This document shows, one piece after another, positions 6,444 to 6,734 of a stretch of DNA of 6,734 nucleotides; the first letter of the stretch is position 1, and every line of letters begins with the position of its first letter. Origin of the DNA: Pseudomonadota bacterium (GTDB taxonomy: Bacteria; Pseudomonadota; Alphaproteobacteria; Rhizobiales; Xanthobacteraceae); assembly GCA_023391175.1 (NCBI GenBank), contig JAEWBL010000229.1:1-6734 (forward strand), read 5' to 3'. The notes below the pieces were generated by a model. It did no database searches. It saw only the letters and a list, made by a program, of their open reading frames with translations, and was not told the origin of the DNA. The translations under genes and the position numbers were made by a program.

Positions 6444-6683
6444 ATGAGCCTCATCCAGAACGAGCGCACCAAACTGACCGCCAACGCCCTCGACCGGGCG
6501 TCGACCGCCTGCCTGACGGTGGGTGCTTTGGGGCCGGCCGTCGCTTCGCTCTACGGGCTCGGCGGCATCGGCGCGGCGGGGCCGTCCCACGGCGTGCTCA
6601 TCGCCCTCGGCAGCGTCTTTTGGCTGGCGGCCGCTGGTGTGCTACATTTCATGGCAAGAAGCGTGCTTGGACGACTGATATGA
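6444..6683 (+). CDS. Small two-helix membrane protein of unknown function
   Basis: This is a 79-residue protein starting MSLIQNERTKLTANALDRAS, with two likely membrane helices near residues 21-41 and 50-70 and a short basic tail (ARSVLGRLI). The polar N-terminus with NERTKL resembles a widespread class of small uncharacterised proteobacterial membrane proteins; this is recognition, not a database result, and no function is known to me. The frame also offers an ATG at 6435, three codons earlier, but that ATG overlaps the predicted -10 box. No Shine-Dalgarno sequence precedes 6444, so initiation on a leaderless mRNA is likely. Its TGA (6681-6683) overlaps the ATG of the next gene in an ATGA arrangement, so the two are probably co-expressed. 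Confidence 0.75.
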   Translation: MSLIQNERTKLTANALDRASTACLTVGALGPAVASLYGLGGIGAAGPSHGVLIALGSVFWLAAAGVLHFMARSVLGRLI

Positions 6684-6734
6684 CCGGCCTCTGGCTCTAC
6701 GCATATGTGGTGATGCCGCTCGTCGTGATCGCGA
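6680..6734 (+). CDS. Start of a second small membrane protein (cut by window edge)
   Basis: ATG at 6680-6682 begins MTGLWLYAYVVMPLVVIA and remains open to the window end (18 complete codons). The visible part is a hydrophobic segment that looks like an N-terminal membrane helix with little polar lead. The 4-nt overlap (ATGA) with the preceding gene and a GGA about 9 nt upstream support a translationally coupled start. The product cannot be identified from 18 residues. Confidence 0.6.
   Translation, partial: MTGLWLYAYVVMPLVVIA

Noticed and set aside
6360..6590. A 76-codon minus-strand frame opposite the small membrane protein
   Set aside because: It has an Arg/Gly-rich composition, covers the divergent promoter region and lies antisense to a better-supported gene.

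Overview
The window is a GC-rich stretch (roughly two thirds G+C by eye) of an alphaproteobacterial chromosome. The protein sequences and the intergenic repeat family point to Hyphomicrobiales, perhaps the Xanthobacteraceae (Xanthobacter/Azorhizobium-like); that placement is inference from recognition, not a search. Most of the window is housekeeping sequence. I found no phage, transposase, CRISPR, tRNA or rRNA.

Layout. (1) 1-622, plus strand: C-terminal half of an AmpG-like muropeptide permease, cut by the window edge. (2) 629-1081, minus: a four-helix membrane protein of unknown function, converging on ampG with 6 nt between the stop codons. (3) 1082-1475: a 394-bp intergenic region holding a composite of REP-like palindromes, the most unusual part of the window. 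(4) 1476-5752, minus: a tight leuS-lptE-holA cluster (leucyl-tRNA synthetase, LPS-assembly lipoprotein, DNA polymerase III delta), with a likely promoter just upstream of leuS. (5) 5911-6363, minus: holC, the DNA polymerase III chi subunit. (6) 6444-6683 and 6680-end, plus: two small membrane-protein genes joined by an ATGA overlap. They diverge from holC across an 80-bp gap with a good promoter whose predicted start site falls on the start codon, suggesting a leaderless mRNA.

How the genes fit together. holA and holC encode two subunits of the replicative clamp-loader complex. leuS serves translation, lptE outer-membrane LPS export, and ampG cell-wall recycling. leuS, lptE and holA are so tightly packed (14-nt overlap, then a 4-nt gap) that they are probably co-transcribed. 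The small membrane proteins and the 629-1081 gene have no assignable function.

Main points for a second look: the palindrome composite at 1244-1456, where two oppositely oriented copies differ by base-pair-compensating changes and one is split by a 60-bp double-hairpin insert; the MMSKS variant of the LeuRS KMSKS motif; and the probable leaderless start at 6444.
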